The notes: generated from the sequence alone by a model not told the origin. 64,000 bases of DNA from an uncultured Woeseia sp. (GCA_937925605.1 CALALV010000107.1:22727-86726); one strand, 5' to 3'. Counted from the stretch's first letter, positions 35,124 to 44,482 are shown. Translations and numbers: made by a program.

Positions 35124-35495
35124 TCAGTCCGCGTACAGCGGACCGATGTCGATGTAGATCCGGTAGTCGCCGAACGCGCTGCCGCGCTCCTCCAGCACGT
35201 CAGCGAACGGCAGTGTCACGACCCGGTCGTCGTGCCGCGTGTAGCTGACCTCGCCGAGGCAGACGAGCGTCGTGCCGTCGCGGATCACGCGTGACACCGA
35301 GTGCTCGAGGCCCTTGACGCTGCCGAAGAAGTCGCCGACGGCCGCGGCAATCGCAGCCCGCCCGACCACGGGCGGGGCGTTGCCGAAACTGAAACGGGCG
35401 TCGTCCGCGAGGAAAGCGGCGAATTGCTCCGCGTTTTTCGCGTCGATCGCGGCGAACAGCTTGCCGACGCGTTCGCGATCCTCGGCCGCCGTCAC
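35124..35495 (-). CDS. SnoaL-like/NTF2-fold protein
   Basis: A 123-residue single-domain protein starting with GTG that overlaps the cytochrome stop codon by one base. The NTF2-like pattern 'LFAAIDAKNAEQFAAFLADDARFSFGNAPPVVGRAAIAAAVGDFF' is typical of SnoaL-like proteins of unknown substrate. No signal peptide is seen. It is second in the cytochrome operon; its role there is unknown. Confidence 0.8.
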   Translation of the reverse strand: MTAAEDRERVGKLFAAIDAKNAEQFAAFLADDARFSFGNAPPVVGRAAIAAAVGDFFGSVKGLEHSVSRVIRDGTTLVCLGEVSYTRHDDRVVTLPFADVLEERGSAFGDYRIYIDIGPLYAD

Positions 35496-36103
35496 TATTG
35501 CTGGCTCGCGTAGTAATGGATCAGCGCCTTGACGTCATCCTCGCTGAGCGGGTCCATTTTCTCTTTCATCTTGTCCATCTGCGCGCGCTCGCCGGACGCG
35601 TACTGGGCGAAAGTCGTTTCCAGGTAGCCCATGTGCTGGCCGGCCAGGATGCTCGCCTCGTCCTCCGGGTTCGCGCCGCCGTCGGAATGGCAGCGCGCGC
35701 AGGCCGCGTCGTGGACCTTCTTGCCCGCCGCGGCCAGCGCCGGATCGAAGGCCTGCTCGGCCGGCACGAATGGCAGCGCGGCGTAGTGCGCGGCGATGTC
35801 CTCGATCTGCTGGTCACTGAGGTCGGCGGCGAGGTCGCACATCGACGCGGCCGCGCGGCTCGTATCGCCCTGCCGGAAGTCGCTGGTCGCGCAGGGGCGT
35901 TCGCCGTCGCGGTACTCGTACAGCGCGTTGGCATGCGTGAAGGCGTCGATGCCCGCGATCGTCGGCATGTCGGTCCAGCGGCTGACGCCCGCGTCGCCGT
36001 GGCAGCCGTTGCAGGTCTCGGTCAGCGTGGCCGCGTGATCGTCGGCGATAGCGCTGCCCGCGATGAGCAGCCCCAGGAAAAGACACGGGTAAATGCGGCG
36101 CAT
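35495..36103 (-). CDS. Diheme c-type cytochrome (cytochrome c4-like)
   Basis: A 202-residue periplasmic cytochrome. The signal peptide (about 1-20, ending SAIA) precedes two class I haem sites, CNGCH (31-35) and CARCH in the second half. Each half resembles cytochrome c4, with 'MPTIAGIDAFTHANALYEYRDGER' and 'ILAGQHMGYLETTFAQYASGERAQMDKM'. The start follows GAGGAGAACCGC. First gene of the operon leading to NapC, divergent from the decaheme genes; likely a periplasmic electron shuttle. Confidence 0.9.
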   Translation of the reverse strand: MRRIYPCLFLGLLIAGSAIADDHAATLTETCNGCHGDAGVSRWTDMPTIAGIDAFTHANALYEYRDGERPCATSDFRQGDTSRAAASMCDLAADLSDQQIEDIAAHYAALPFVPAEQAFDPALAAAGKKVHDAACARCHSDGGANPEDEASILAGQHMGYLETTFAQYASGERAQMDKMKEKMDPLSEDDVKALIHYYASQQ

Positions 36104-36332
36104 TGCGGTTCTCCTCGGCGGTGCCGGCGCAGGCTGCGAGACATTCGCGGCTGCACACCATCGCTCCCAATCATAAACGCTGCGCGTGTCAAAGAATCGC
36201 CTGAAAGCATAGGTACAAACCGAAGTAGGAGCGCTACGGACGCTTGGGTAGTCTCGGGCTGTCCTGTTGCCTGAGTGCGCGCAACGACAGCGCGGCCGGG
36301 TCAGCGACACGGACTCTCCGGGGGAGAAAAAA

Positions 36333-37424
36333 ATGCCCGCCTCTGCTCGATCGTGCGTACGTATGGGGGTGCTGCTGCTCGCAGCGGCACTGCTCTGGGG
36401 CTGCGAAGGCGACGACGGCGCCGCCGGCCCGGCCGGACCGGCCGGCGCACCCGGGCCCGCGGGCCCGCCGGGTCCGACCGGGAGCGCCGGGGGCGTACCC
36501 GTCGGCAGCACCGAGAAGATCAACATCGAGGTCACCGGCGTCACGGTGCCGGCGGGCGGCGGCGCCCCGGTCGTCGAGCTGCGCCTGACCAACGACCAGA
36601 CCCAGGGCCTTTTCGGGCTGCCGGCCGGCGACATCCGCTTCGTGCTGGCGCAGCTCTCCGAGGCCGCGCCGGGCAGCGGCGAGTCCAGCGAGTGGCAGAG
36701 CTACGTCAGCCGCTCGAGCGGCGGAATCCCGAACGCGCAGGCGACGACCGAGACGGCGAGCGACGACCGGTTCGTCGACAACGGCGACGGCAGCTACCAG
36801 TACACCTTCGCCCAGGCGCTGACCGACTACCCGGGCGCCCCGAGCTTCGATGCGACCAGGACACACCGCCTCGGCATCGAGATCCGCGGCCAGGCACCGA
36901 TCTCGTCGAACGGCATCTACGACTTCGTGCCCACCGGCGGCGCGCCGCTGTTCACGCGCAACATCGTCGACAACGACACCTGCAACGCCTGCCACGACGT
37001 GCTCGAATTCCACGGCGGACCGCGCACCGACGTGCCCTACTGCGTCACCTGCCACAACCCGTCGTCGATCGACGGTGACACCGGCAACACCGTGGACATG
37101 AAGGCAATGATCCACAACATCCACGTCGGCCGCGACGACTACCTGATCATCGGCTTCGGCGGCAGCGTGCACGACTACGCCGACATCCAGTTCACGCAGG
37201 ACGTGCGCAACTGCCAGACCTGCCACCAGGAGAGCGACACCGACACGCCGCAGGCCAGCAACTGGCGCCTCGTCGCGAACCGCGCCTCCTGCGGCACCTG
37301 CCATTACGACGTCGACGGCGTGGCCGACGGCGACAGCGAGTATGCGATCCAGATCGGCGAGCACCCGGGCGGCTTCAATTTCGCCGACGACACGCAGTGC
37401 CTCGACTGCCACGGCGAGACCTAG
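36333..37424 (+). CDS. OmcA/MtrC-like outer-membrane decaheme cytochrome, N-terminal half
   Basis: The first 363 residues of an outer-membrane lipoprotein cytochrome. The lipobox 'ALLWGC' (signal ending at about residue 24) is followed by a collagen-like G-x-y linker (GAAGPAGPAGAPGPAG and onward) and a beta domain. Five haem sites follow: CNACH, CVTCH, CQTCH, CGTCH, CLDCH. The frame then meets TAG (37422-37424), but the same frame continues at once with the second pentaheme half. The intact family has two such halves. As it stands it could be a pentaheme lipoprotein, a broken gene, or a base error. Confidence 0.85.
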   Translation: MPASARSCVRMGVLLLAAALLWGCEGDDGAAGPAGPAGAPGPAGPPGPTGSAGGVPVGSTEKINIEVTGVTVPAGGGAPVVELRLTNDQTQGLFGLPAGDIRFVLAQLSEAAPGSGESSEWQSYVSRSSGGIPNAQATTETASDDRFVDNGDGSYQYTFAQALTDYPGAPSFDATRTHRLGIEIRGQAPISSNGIYDFVPTGGAPLFTRNIVDNDTCNACHDVLEFHGGPRTDVPYCVTCHNPSSIDGDTGNTVDMKAMIHNIHVGRDDYLIIGFGGSVHDYADIQFTQDVRNCQTCHQESDTDTPQASNWRLVANRASCGTCHYDVDGVADGDSEYAIQIGEHPGGFNFADDTQCLDCHGET

Positions 37425-37427
37425 ACC

Positions 37428-38588
37428 GTGACCAACAGCGACGGCGACCTCGTGCGCACGGCCGACATCCACGCGATCCCGGCGCTGGCCGCGAGCGAGG
37501 ACTTCGTCTTCAACATCGAGGCCGTGCGCAACGTCGTCGCCGGCGGCGCGCCGCTCGAAATCGACTACTCGGTCACGCGCCCGGACGGGAGCTTCTACGA
37601 TCTCGACAACGATGCCGAGTTCACGACCTGCGGCGACGGCACCAGCCGGCTCGCGGTCGACGTCGGCTGGACCACGGACGACTTCACGAACGCGGGCGCC
37701 GGCACGAGCAACGCGGCGCCGATCAGCATCAACGCGCTGGGCTCCGTGGCCGGCTGCGGCGACGGCAGCGACACGGACGGCGACGGGATCTATACGGTGG
37801 TCGCGCCGATCGGCCTGCCGGCCGGGCTTAGCGGCTCCATAGCCGTGGCCCTGGAGGGCCACCCGGGCGCTGACCTCGACGGCGACGGCGTCATCGGCGG
37901 CCGCAACGACCGCGTGGCCGTGACCAATGCGATCGAGTACTTCGGCATCGACGGCGCGGCCGCGACGCCGCGGCGCAACGCGGTGCTGATCGAGAAGTGC
38001 GACGACTGCCACAAGCAGCTCTCGCTGCACGGCAACAATCGCACCGACAAGCCCGAGGTCTGCGCCGTCTGCCACAATCCGAACGCGACCGACATCGGTC
38101 AACGGGTTGCCGGTACGGCCTGCGTGGACGAACTCGGCGCCGATGACCAGACGATCGACCTGAAGAACATGATCCACGGCATCCACGCGGGCACCGTCGG
38201 CGTGTGCGGGTTCAGAAACTCCGCGCACCCCTACTTCGACGTCGTCTACCCGGGCCGGCTGAACAACTGCGAAGGTTGTCACGTGGCCGGCAGCTACTAC
38301 CCGGTCGAACCCGGCGAGATCCTCGGCACGACCGTGGACGCGAACGATCCGTCGACGCCGACCGACGATGTCGTGGTCTCGCCGAACACCTCGGTCTGCT
38401 CGACCTGCCACACCTCGACGCTCGCGGCCGAGCACATGAAGCAGAACGGCGGCGATTTCGCGGCGACCAAGGCGGCGGACAGCACGCTGATCTCCTCCGG
38501 CGTCGAGACCTGCGCGCTCTGCCACGGCCCCGGGCGCTCCGCCGACGTTGCGGTCGTGCACGGCGTCGGTGAGTTCGACTTCAACTGA
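37428..38588 (+). pseudogene. OmcA/MtrC-like decaheme cytochrome, C-terminal half after in-frame TAG
   Basis: 386 codons in the same frame as the preceding half, beginning one codon after its TAG. A GTG (37428) could reinitiate translation, but the fragment has no signal peptide and could not be exported alone. It holds a beta domain and five haem sites: CDDCH, CAVCH, CEGCH, CSTCH and CALCH. Joined with the first half it gives a normal ten-haem, two-domain-pair protein of about 750 residues. Codon use is not degraded. Confidence 0.8.
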
Positions 38589-38657
38589 TGCCGGTGACCC
38601 GGCGGCGCCCCGCTGCGGGCGCCGCCCGGGCCACGGGCGACGGAGGCCGCGAAGCGC

Positions 38658-39596
38658 ATGACCGCGAGGCGACTGCCCATCCTGTTACTGCTGGCCGCCG
38701 GCTTCGCATTGCTCGGCGCCGGTCGCGGCATCGCGCAGGATGAAGAGACGGCCGGGTACAGCCGCAACGGCGCCGACTCCTGCCTGGGCTGTCACGAAGA
38801 TGCAGTGACGCTCGCCGTGTTCCGCACGCCGCACGCGGTGCCGTCCGATCCCGACAGCCCGTTCGGCCACGGCCAGCTGCAGTGCGAGGCCTGTCACGGC
38901 CCTGGCGGCGCGCACGCCGGGCGCGTGCGGCGCGGCCAGGAACGGCCGGCGATCCTGAACTTCGACGACGACAGCGGCTACACCGTCGAGCAGCAGAACG
39001 CGCAGTGCCTCGACTGCCACGGCGACACGCTCGCCGCCGGCTGGCACAACGGCGCGCACCCGGCCGACGAGGTCGGCTGCGCCGACTGCCACAACAGCCA
39101 CGCGGCCCGCGACCCGGTGCTGACGGCCGCCGGCCAGGCCGAGGTCTGTTTCGACTGCCACCGGCTGCAGCAGAACGCGGCGCGCCGGCCGTTCGCGCAC
39201 CCGGTGGCGGACGGCCGGATGGAATGCACGAGCTGCCACGCCGTGCACGGCGAGACCGTGGCGCAGGCGCTCGCGCAGGAGACGGTCAACGCGACCTGCG
39301 AGCAGTGCCATGCCGAGAAGCGCGGCCCTTACCTGTGGGAGCACGCGCCGGTCAGCGAGGACTGCGGCCTGTGCCACGATCCGCACGGTTCGAGTCACCC
39401 GGGAATGCTGACGCGGCGCGGCCCGCAGCTCTGCCAGGGCTGCCACGCGCAGGCCGGGCACCCGAGCGTCGCGCTGAGCGCCGACGGGCTGCCGGGGGCC
39501 GTGCCGTCGCGGCTGCTGCTCGGGCAGAACTGCCTGAACTGCCATTCGCAGGTGCACGGCTCCAACCACCCGTCCGGCTCCCGCCTGATGCGTTGA
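38658..39596 (+). CDS. mtrA: MtrA/DmsE-type periplasmic decaheme cytochrome c
   Basis: A 312-residue periplasmic cytochrome with a signal peptide (about 1-26, ending GIA-Q) and ten CxxCH sites in order: CLGCH, CEACH, CLDCH, CADCH, CFDCH, CTSCH, CEQCH, CGLCH, CQGCH, CLNCH. This is the MtrA/DmsE pattern. MtrA sits inside the MtrB barrel and carries electrons across the outer membrane. The gene lies between the decaheme lipoprotein and the mtrB-like gene, the usual order. Confidence 0.93.
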   Translation: MTARRLPILLLLAAGFALLGAGRGIAQDEETAGYSRNGADSCLGCHEDAVTLAVFRTPHAVPSDPDSPFGHGQLQCEACHGPGGAHAGRVRRGQERPAILNFDDDSGYTVEQQNAQCLDCHGDTLAAGWHNGAHPADEVGCADCHNSHAARDPVLTAAGQAEVCFDCHRLQQNAARRPFAHPVADGRMECTSCHAVHGETVAQALAQETVNATCEQCHAEKRGPYLWEHAPVSEDCGLCHDPHGSSHPGMLTRRGPQLCQGCHAQAGHPSVALSADGLPGAVPSRLLLGQNCLNCHSQVHGSNHPSGSRLMR

Positions 39597-39606
39597 GGAC
39601 ACCGTC

Positions 39607-41745
39607 ATGACCGACCCAGGCCTCCGCCCGCCCGACCCGTCACCCTGGCACGGCATGCTCGTGCTGCTGGGTTGCGCGCTCGCGGCCGGCAGCGCGGCGG
39701 CGCAGCCCGTGGTCGACACCAGCGAATGGAAGTGCGAGTTCTGCCCGTTCGAGGACGGCACGCGCAGCGAGGTGACGGCCGGGCTCACGAGCGTCAGCGA
39801 CGACACGGCCTTTCTCGGCGACGCCAGCGGCCTCGACGAGGAGGGCGTGTACCTCGCGCTCGACGCCACGGGCAGCTACGCGGCCGAGGACTACCGCCTG
39901 CGCTGGTCGGCCGAGGATCTCGGCGTCGACGCGCGTGCGGCCGAGGTCGAGGGCGGCTCGCCCGGGCGCTACGACTACCGCATCGCCTACCGCGAGTTGC
40001 CGCGGCGCGCCTTCATCACGACGCGCACGGTGTTCGTCGCGGATGGCGACGACCGGCTGCGACTGCCGGACGGCTACGTGCGCGCGCCGGCGACCGGCGA
40101 CATGAGCACGCTCGCCGCGAGCCTCGTCGCGCGCGACATCGGCGGCGACCGGCGGCGGCTTGCCGTCGGCGCCGGGGTCGAGCTGGTGGAGGGCCTGCGG
40201 CTGAGCGCCGACTATCGCCGGCAGGAGCACGACGGCGTGAAAATCCGCGGTGGCGCGCTGTTCACGAGCGCGAGCCTGCTGCCGCTGCCGTTCGACTACC
40301 GCACCGACGAGGCCGAGCTGGCGCTCGCCTACGCCGGTGAGCGCGGCCGGCTGTCGCTCGGCTGGTACCTGTCCGACTTCGGCAACCTGAACGAGAGCAT
40401 CGCGTGGGACAGCCCGTTCACGACCGTCGCCGGGGCGGACACCCTGCGCATGGCGCGCGCGCCGGACAACAAGTTCCAGCAGCTGCGCCTGTCCGCGGGC
40501 CTGTCGTTCCCGGCGCAGCGCACCTGGCTCAGCCTGTCCGCCGCCAGCGGGCGCATCGAGCAGGACCAGGCCTTCCTGCCGTACACGATCAATCCGGATC
40601 TCGCGGCCGCGGCATTGCCGGCGCCGAACCTCGCGGGCGAGGTGGACACGGCGAACTACGCACTGGCCATCACGAGCACGGCGATCGAGCGCGTGCGGCT
40701 GCGGGCCAGCTACCGCTACGACGAGCGTGACAACCGGACGCCGCAATCCGACTGGGGCCGGGTCATCGTCGACAGTTTCGCGAGCGGCGAGGTCGAGACC
40801 AACCGGCCGTACTCGTTCCGCCGCACGCGCCTGGGGCTCGAGGCCGACTACGACCTGCTCGAGTCGCTGCGCGTGTCGGCCGGCATCGAGCGCCGCGAGC
40901 ACGAGCGCGACTTCCAGGAAGTCGCGGAACAGACCGAGGACACCGGCTGGGGCCGCGTGCGCTGGCAGGCGCTGCCGAGCCTGCAGCTCGATGCGCGCGC
41001 CGGCAGCGCGCGGCGCGAGATCGACCGCTACGACGAGAGCCTGGCCGCGTTCTTCGGCCAGAACCCGCTGCTGCGCAAGTACAACCTCGCGTTCCGCTAT
41101 CGCCGCTTCGGCGACCTGGCCATCGCCTGGGCGCCGGCGGAGCTGCCGGTCTCGCTCGGCCTGAGCGCCTTGCTCACCGACGACAGCTACACGCGCTCGG
41201 AACTCGGCATGACCTCGGGCGACGAGCAGCTCGTCGCGCTCGACTTCGGCTGGACGCTGTCGGCGAACGCGTCGGTCCACGCGAGCGCCGGCCTCGACCG
41301 CATCGAGTCGACCCAGCGCGGCAGCCAGGGCTTCGGCGCGGCGGACTGGGACGCCGCGTGGGACGATCGCTTCCTGACGCTGGCGGCCGGTTTCCGCCTG
41401 CGCGAGATCGGCGAGAACCTCGACCTCGAGTTCGACTACCTGCGCTCGGACGGCTCGAGCGAACTGAAAGTCGGCGGCCCGCTGGCCGGCGCAGCCGCGT
41501 TCCCCGACATCGAGTCCGACTGGGACAGCCTGCGCGCGGGCCTCACCTGGCGTCGCTCCGAGACGCTGTCGATCACGGCGGAGCTCGGCTGGCAGCGCTT
41601 CGAGACCGAGGACTGGGCACTGCGGAACGTGGCGCCCGCGACGATCCCGGTCGTGCTGACGCTCGGCGCCGCGCCCTGGGACGAGGAGCAGTTCCTCGTC
41701 ACGGTCGGCGCACGCTACCGCTTCGGCACGGCCGCCGGCCGCTGA
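39607..41745 (+). CDS. mtrB: MtrB/PioB-family outer-membrane beta-barrel
   Basis: A 712-residue outer-membrane barrel. A signal peptide ends near 'SAAAQP'. An N-terminal CxxC ('EWKCEFCPF') is found as in MtrB/PioB. The remainder is strand-rich with alternating aromatic residues, ending 'GARYRFGTAAGR'. In Shewanella, MtrB sheaths MtrA for electron transfer to MtrC. It follows mtrA by 10 bases. Confidence 0.9.
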   Translation: MTDPGLRPPDPSPWHGMLVLLGCALAAGSAAAQPVVDTSEWKCEFCPFEDGTRSEVTAGLTSVSDDTAFLGDASGLDEEGVYLALDATGSYAAEDYRLRWSAEDLGVDARAAEVEGGSPGRYDYRIAYRELPRRAFITTRTVFVADGDDRLRLPDGYVRAPATGDMSTLAASLVARDIGGDRRRLAVGAGVELVEGLRLSADYRRQEHDGVKIRGGALFTSASLLPLPFDYRTDEAELALAYAGERGRLSLGWYLSDFGNLNESIAWDSPFTTVAGADTLRMARAPDNKFQQLRLSAGLSFPAQRTWLSLSAASGRIEQDQAFLPYTINPDLAAAALPAPNLAGEVDTANYALAITSTAIERVRLRASYRYDERDNRTPQSDWGRVIVDSFASGEVETNRPYSFRRTRLGLEADYDLLESLRVSAGIERREHERDFQEVAEQTEDTGWGRVRWQALPSLQLDARAGSARREIDRYDESLAAFFGQNPLLRKYNLAFRYRRFGDLAIAWAPAELPVSLGLSALLTDDSYTRSELGMTSGDEQLVALDFGWTLSANASVHASAGLDRIESTQRGSQGFGAADWDAAWDDRFLTLAAGFRLREIGENLDLEFDYLRSDGSSELKVGGPLAGAAAFPDIESDWDSLRAGLTWRRSETLSITAELGWQRFETEDWALRNVAPATIPVVLTLGAAPWDEEQFLVTVGARYRFGTAAGR

Positions 41746-41829
41746 CCCGCGCACCCCGGCCTGTTTCGGTTTTACCCTATGGCGGGCGCACCGGCGCCGC
41801 GGCAAGCTCGGCGCAGCAGTTTTGCGGTC

Positions 41830-41885
41830 TCCGCGCGCAGCGCGCGGAGCGCGTCACCGGCCGCTGCCGGTAACGCTCCGGCAGC
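41830..41885 (+). other. Two stem-loops in the mtrB-nqrA gap
   Basis: TCCGCGCG (41830-41837) pairs with CGCGCGGA (41841-41848), and GCTGCCGG (41863-41870) pairs with CCGGCAGC (41878-41885) around seven bases. Neither is followed by a T-run, so they are not typical terminators; they may form the leader of the nqr transcript or protect the end of the mtr transcript. Confidence 0.35.
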
Positions 41886-41901
41886 CGGGGAGGCAGGCTC
41901 C

Positions 41902-41919
41902 ATGAGAGACGTGAGCTGA
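41902..41919 (+). other. Possible five-codon leader ORF before nqrA
   Basis: ATG-AGA-GAC-GTG-AGC-TGA follows the strong ribosome-binding site GGGGAGGCAGG (41887-41897) and ends 8 bases before the nqrA ATG, which has a poor site of its own. Ribosomes might load here and reinitiate at nqrA. It may be chance. Confidence 0.25.
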
Positions 41920-41927
41920 CCGCGCCC

Positions 41928-43274
41928 ATGCAGGTCAGGATCAGGAAGGGGCTCGACGTGCCGCTGGCGGGACCGCCGCGGCAGGTCGTGTCCGAGGCAC
42001 CCGCCGTCGGCACGGTCGCGCTGCTCGGCACCGACGTGCACGGGCTGCGCCCGCGCCTGCTGGTCGACGCGGGCGAGCGCGTGCGGCTCGGGCAGCCGCT
42101 GTTCATCGACAAGCGCAATCCCGACGTGCCGTTCACGGCGCCCGGCGCGGGTACCGTCAGCGCGATCAACCGCGGCGACAAGCGCGCGCTGCTGTCCGTC
42201 GTGATCGATCTCGACGGGGACGCCGCCGAGTCTTTCCCGGTGCACGACGCCAGCCGGCTGTCCGCCCTCGAGCGACCGGCGGTGCGCGAAATCATTGTGC
42301 GGGCCGGCCTCTGGCCCTCGTTCCGGACGCGGCCGTTCAGCCGCGTGCCGGCGCCGGCGGCCGCGCCCGCCGCGCTGTTCGTGACCGCGATCGACACGAA
42401 CCCGCTGGCCGCCGACCCCGCCGTAGTCATCGCCGGCAGCGCGGAGGCCTTCGCCGCCGGGCTCGCCGTGGTCGGCCGCGTGGCCGACGTGCCGGTCTAC
42501 GTCTGCACCGCGCCCGGCGCCGGCATCGCCTGCCCGGAGGGCGGACCGTTCCGGCACGCCGAGTTTGCCGGGCCGCACCCGGCCGGCCTGCCGGGCACGC
42601 ACATCCATTTCCTGTTGCCGGTCGGCGAGCGCCGCAGCGTCTGGCACGTCGGATACCAGGACGTCATCGCGATGGGCGAGCTGTTCCTGGCCGGCCGTCC
42701 GCCGACCCGGCGGGTCGTCGCGCTGGGCGGGCCCGCAGTCCGCGACCCGCGCCTGCTCGCGACCCGGCGCGGCGCGGCGGTCACCGAACTGCTGGCCGGC
42801 GAGACCCTGGCCGGGCGCAAGCGCGTGATCAGCGGCTCGGCGCTGGGCGGGCACCGCGCGTCCGGCCCGCTCGCCTGGCTCGGCCGCTACCACAACCAGG
42901 TCACGGTGCTCGCCGAGGGCAGCGAGCGCGAGTTCCTCGCCTTCATGCGCCCGGGGCTCGACAAGTACTCGGCGACCCGCTCCTACGCGGCGCACCTCGG
43001 CCGCCGCCACGGCTTCGCGCTCAGCACGTCGCAGAACGGCAGCCCGCGCGCGATGGTCCCGACCGGCGCGTTCGAGCGCGTCATGCCGCTCGACATCCTG
43101 CCGACGCCGCTGCTGAAGGCGCTGATCGTCGAGGACACCGAGCGCGCGCGGGCGCTCGGCTGTCTCGAGCTCGACGAGGAGGACCTCGCGCTGTGCTCGT
43201 TCGTCTGCAACGGCAAGTACGAGTACGGCTCCTTCCTGCGCATGAACCTCGACGACATCGAGGCGAACGGCTGA
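41928..43274 (+). CDS. nqrA: Na+-translocating NADH:quinone reductase subunit A
   Basis: A 448-residue NqrA. The N-terminus 'IRKGLDVPLAGPPRQ' and 'PGAGTVSAINRGDKRALLSVVIDLDG' plus the C-terminal 'CLELDEEDLALCSFVCNGKYEYGSFLRMNLDDIE' are diagnostic. NqrA is a cytoplasmic quinone-interacting subunit. The start has a weak ribosome-binding site; see the leader ORF just upstream. First gene of nqrABCDEF-apbE-nqrM. Confidence 0.95.
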   Translation: MQVRIRKGLDVPLAGPPRQVVSEAPAVGTVALLGTDVHGLRPRLLVDAGERVRLGQPLFIDKRNPDVPFTAPGAGTVSAINRGDKRALLSVVIDLDGDAAESFPVHDASRLSALERPAVREIIVRAGLWPSFRTRPFSRVPAPAAAPAALFVTAIDTNPLAADPAVVIAGSAEAFAAGLAVVGRVADVPVYVCTAPGAGIACPEGGPFRHAEFAGPHPAGLPGTHIHFLLPVGERRSVWHVGYQDVIAMGELFLAGRPPTRRVVALGGPAVRDPRLLATRRGAAVTELLAGETLAGRKRVISGSALGGHRASGPLAWLGRYHNQVTVLAEGSEREFLAFMRPGLDKYSATRSYAAHLGRRHGFALSTSQNGSPRAMVPTGAFERVMPLDILPTPLLKALIVEDTERARALGCLELDEEDLALCSFVCNGKYEYGSFLRMNLDDIEANG

Positions 43275-44482
43275 TGCGCCGCCTGCGCAGCTTTCTCGAC
43301 CGGCTCGAACCGCTGTTCGCGCGCGGCGGCCGCTTCGAGCGCTACGGCGCGATTTTCGAGATGGTCGACACGGCGCTGTACTCGCCGGCCGACGTGACCC
43401 GCGGGTCCCCGCACGTGCGCGACGCGATCGACCTGAAGCGCGTCATGATCATCGTCGTGTTCGCGGCGACGCCGGCCGCGCTGGTCGGCATGTGGAACAC
43501 GGGCTTCCAGGCGAACACGGCGCTCGCCTCGCTCGGCCTGCAGTCCATCGACGGCTGGCGCGCGACGGCGCTGACGCTGCTCGGCGCGGGCTACGATCCG
43601 GCGAGCCTCTACGACAACTTCGTGCACGGCATGCTGTACTTCCTGCCCATCTACGCCGTGACGATGGCGGCGGGCGGCTTCTGGGAGGTCCTGTTCGCCA
43701 CGGTGCGCAACCACGAGGTGAACGAGGGTTTCTTCGTCACCTCGCTCCTGTACGCGCTGATCCTGCCCGCGACGACCCCGCTGTGGCAGGTCGCGCTCGG
43801 GATCAGCTTCGGCGTCGTGATCGGCAAGGAGGTCTTCGGCGGCACCGGCAAGAATTTCGTCAACCCGGCGCTGGCCGGCCGCGCGTTCCTTTACTTCGCC
43901 TACCCGGTGCAGCTCTCGGGCGATTCCGTCTGGGTGCCGGTGGACGGCTACAGCGGCGCGACGGCGCTCGGCGTCGCGGCGCTCGAGGGCGTGCCCGGCG
44001 TCCTCGCCGACGGCGTGACCTGGATGCAGGCCTTCCTCGGCCAGATCGAGGGCTCGCTCGGCGAAACCTCCGCCGCCGCCTGCCTGCTCGGCGGGCTGTT
44101 CCTGATCTACACGCGCATCGCTTCGTGGCGGATCATCGTCGCGACCTTCCTCGGGCTGATCATCCCGGCGCTGCTGTTCGCCGGCGTGGACAGCAGCAAC
44201 CCGATGGTCTCGATGCCCTGGCACTGGCACGTCGTGCTAGGCGGCTTCGCCTTCGGCGCGGTGTTCATGGCGACCGACCCGGTCAGCGCACCGGGCACGC
44301 TCGCCGGCCACTGGATTTTCGGCCTGTTGGTCGGTGCGTTGACCTGGGTGATCCGGGTCATCAACCCCGCGTTCCCGGAGGGCATCATGCTGGCCATCCT
44401 GTTCGGCAACGTATTCGCGCCGATCATCGACTGGTTCGTGATTCGCGCCAACGTCAGGCGCAGGCTGAAACGCAGTGGCTGA
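43274..44482 (+). CDS. nqrB: Na+-NQR subunit B
   Basis: A 402-residue membrane subunit with about ten helices. The covalent FMN site is 'DGYSGATALG' with Thr230, matching Thr236 of Vibrio NqrB. The N-terminus begins MRRLRSFLDRLEPLFARGG. It binds FMN and riboflavin and forms part of the sodium pathway. The ATG overlaps the nqrA stop. Confidence 0.96.
   Translation: MRRLRSFLDRLEPLFARGGRFERYGAIFEMVDTALYSPADVTRGSPHVRDAIDLKRVMIIVVFAATPAALVGMWNTGFQANTALASLGLQSIDGWRATALTLLGAGYDPASLYDNFVHGMLYFLPIYAVTMAAGGFWEVLFATVRNHEVNEGFFVTSLLYALILPATTPLWQVALGISFGVVIGKEVFGGTGKNFVNPALAGRAFLYFAYPVQLSGDSVWVPVDGYSGATALGVAALEGVPGVLADGVTWMQAFLGQIEGSLGETSAAACLLGGLFLIYTRIASWRIIVATFLGLIIPALLFAGVDSSNPMVSMPWHWHVVLGGFAFGAVFMATDPVSAPGTLAGHWIFGLLVGALTWVIRVINPAFPEGIMLAILFGNVFAPIIDWFVIRANVRRRLKRSG

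Noticed and set aside
37422..37424. TAG read as pyrrolysine or another recoded residue
   Set aside because: No pyl genes or recoding structure are seen in the window, and many other genes here are normal; loss, readthrough or a base error are simpler.
36234..38561. Long minus-strand open frame across the decaheme cytochrome
   Set aside because: It mirrors the haem-protein codons and has no domain; it also does not explain the TAG on the other strand.
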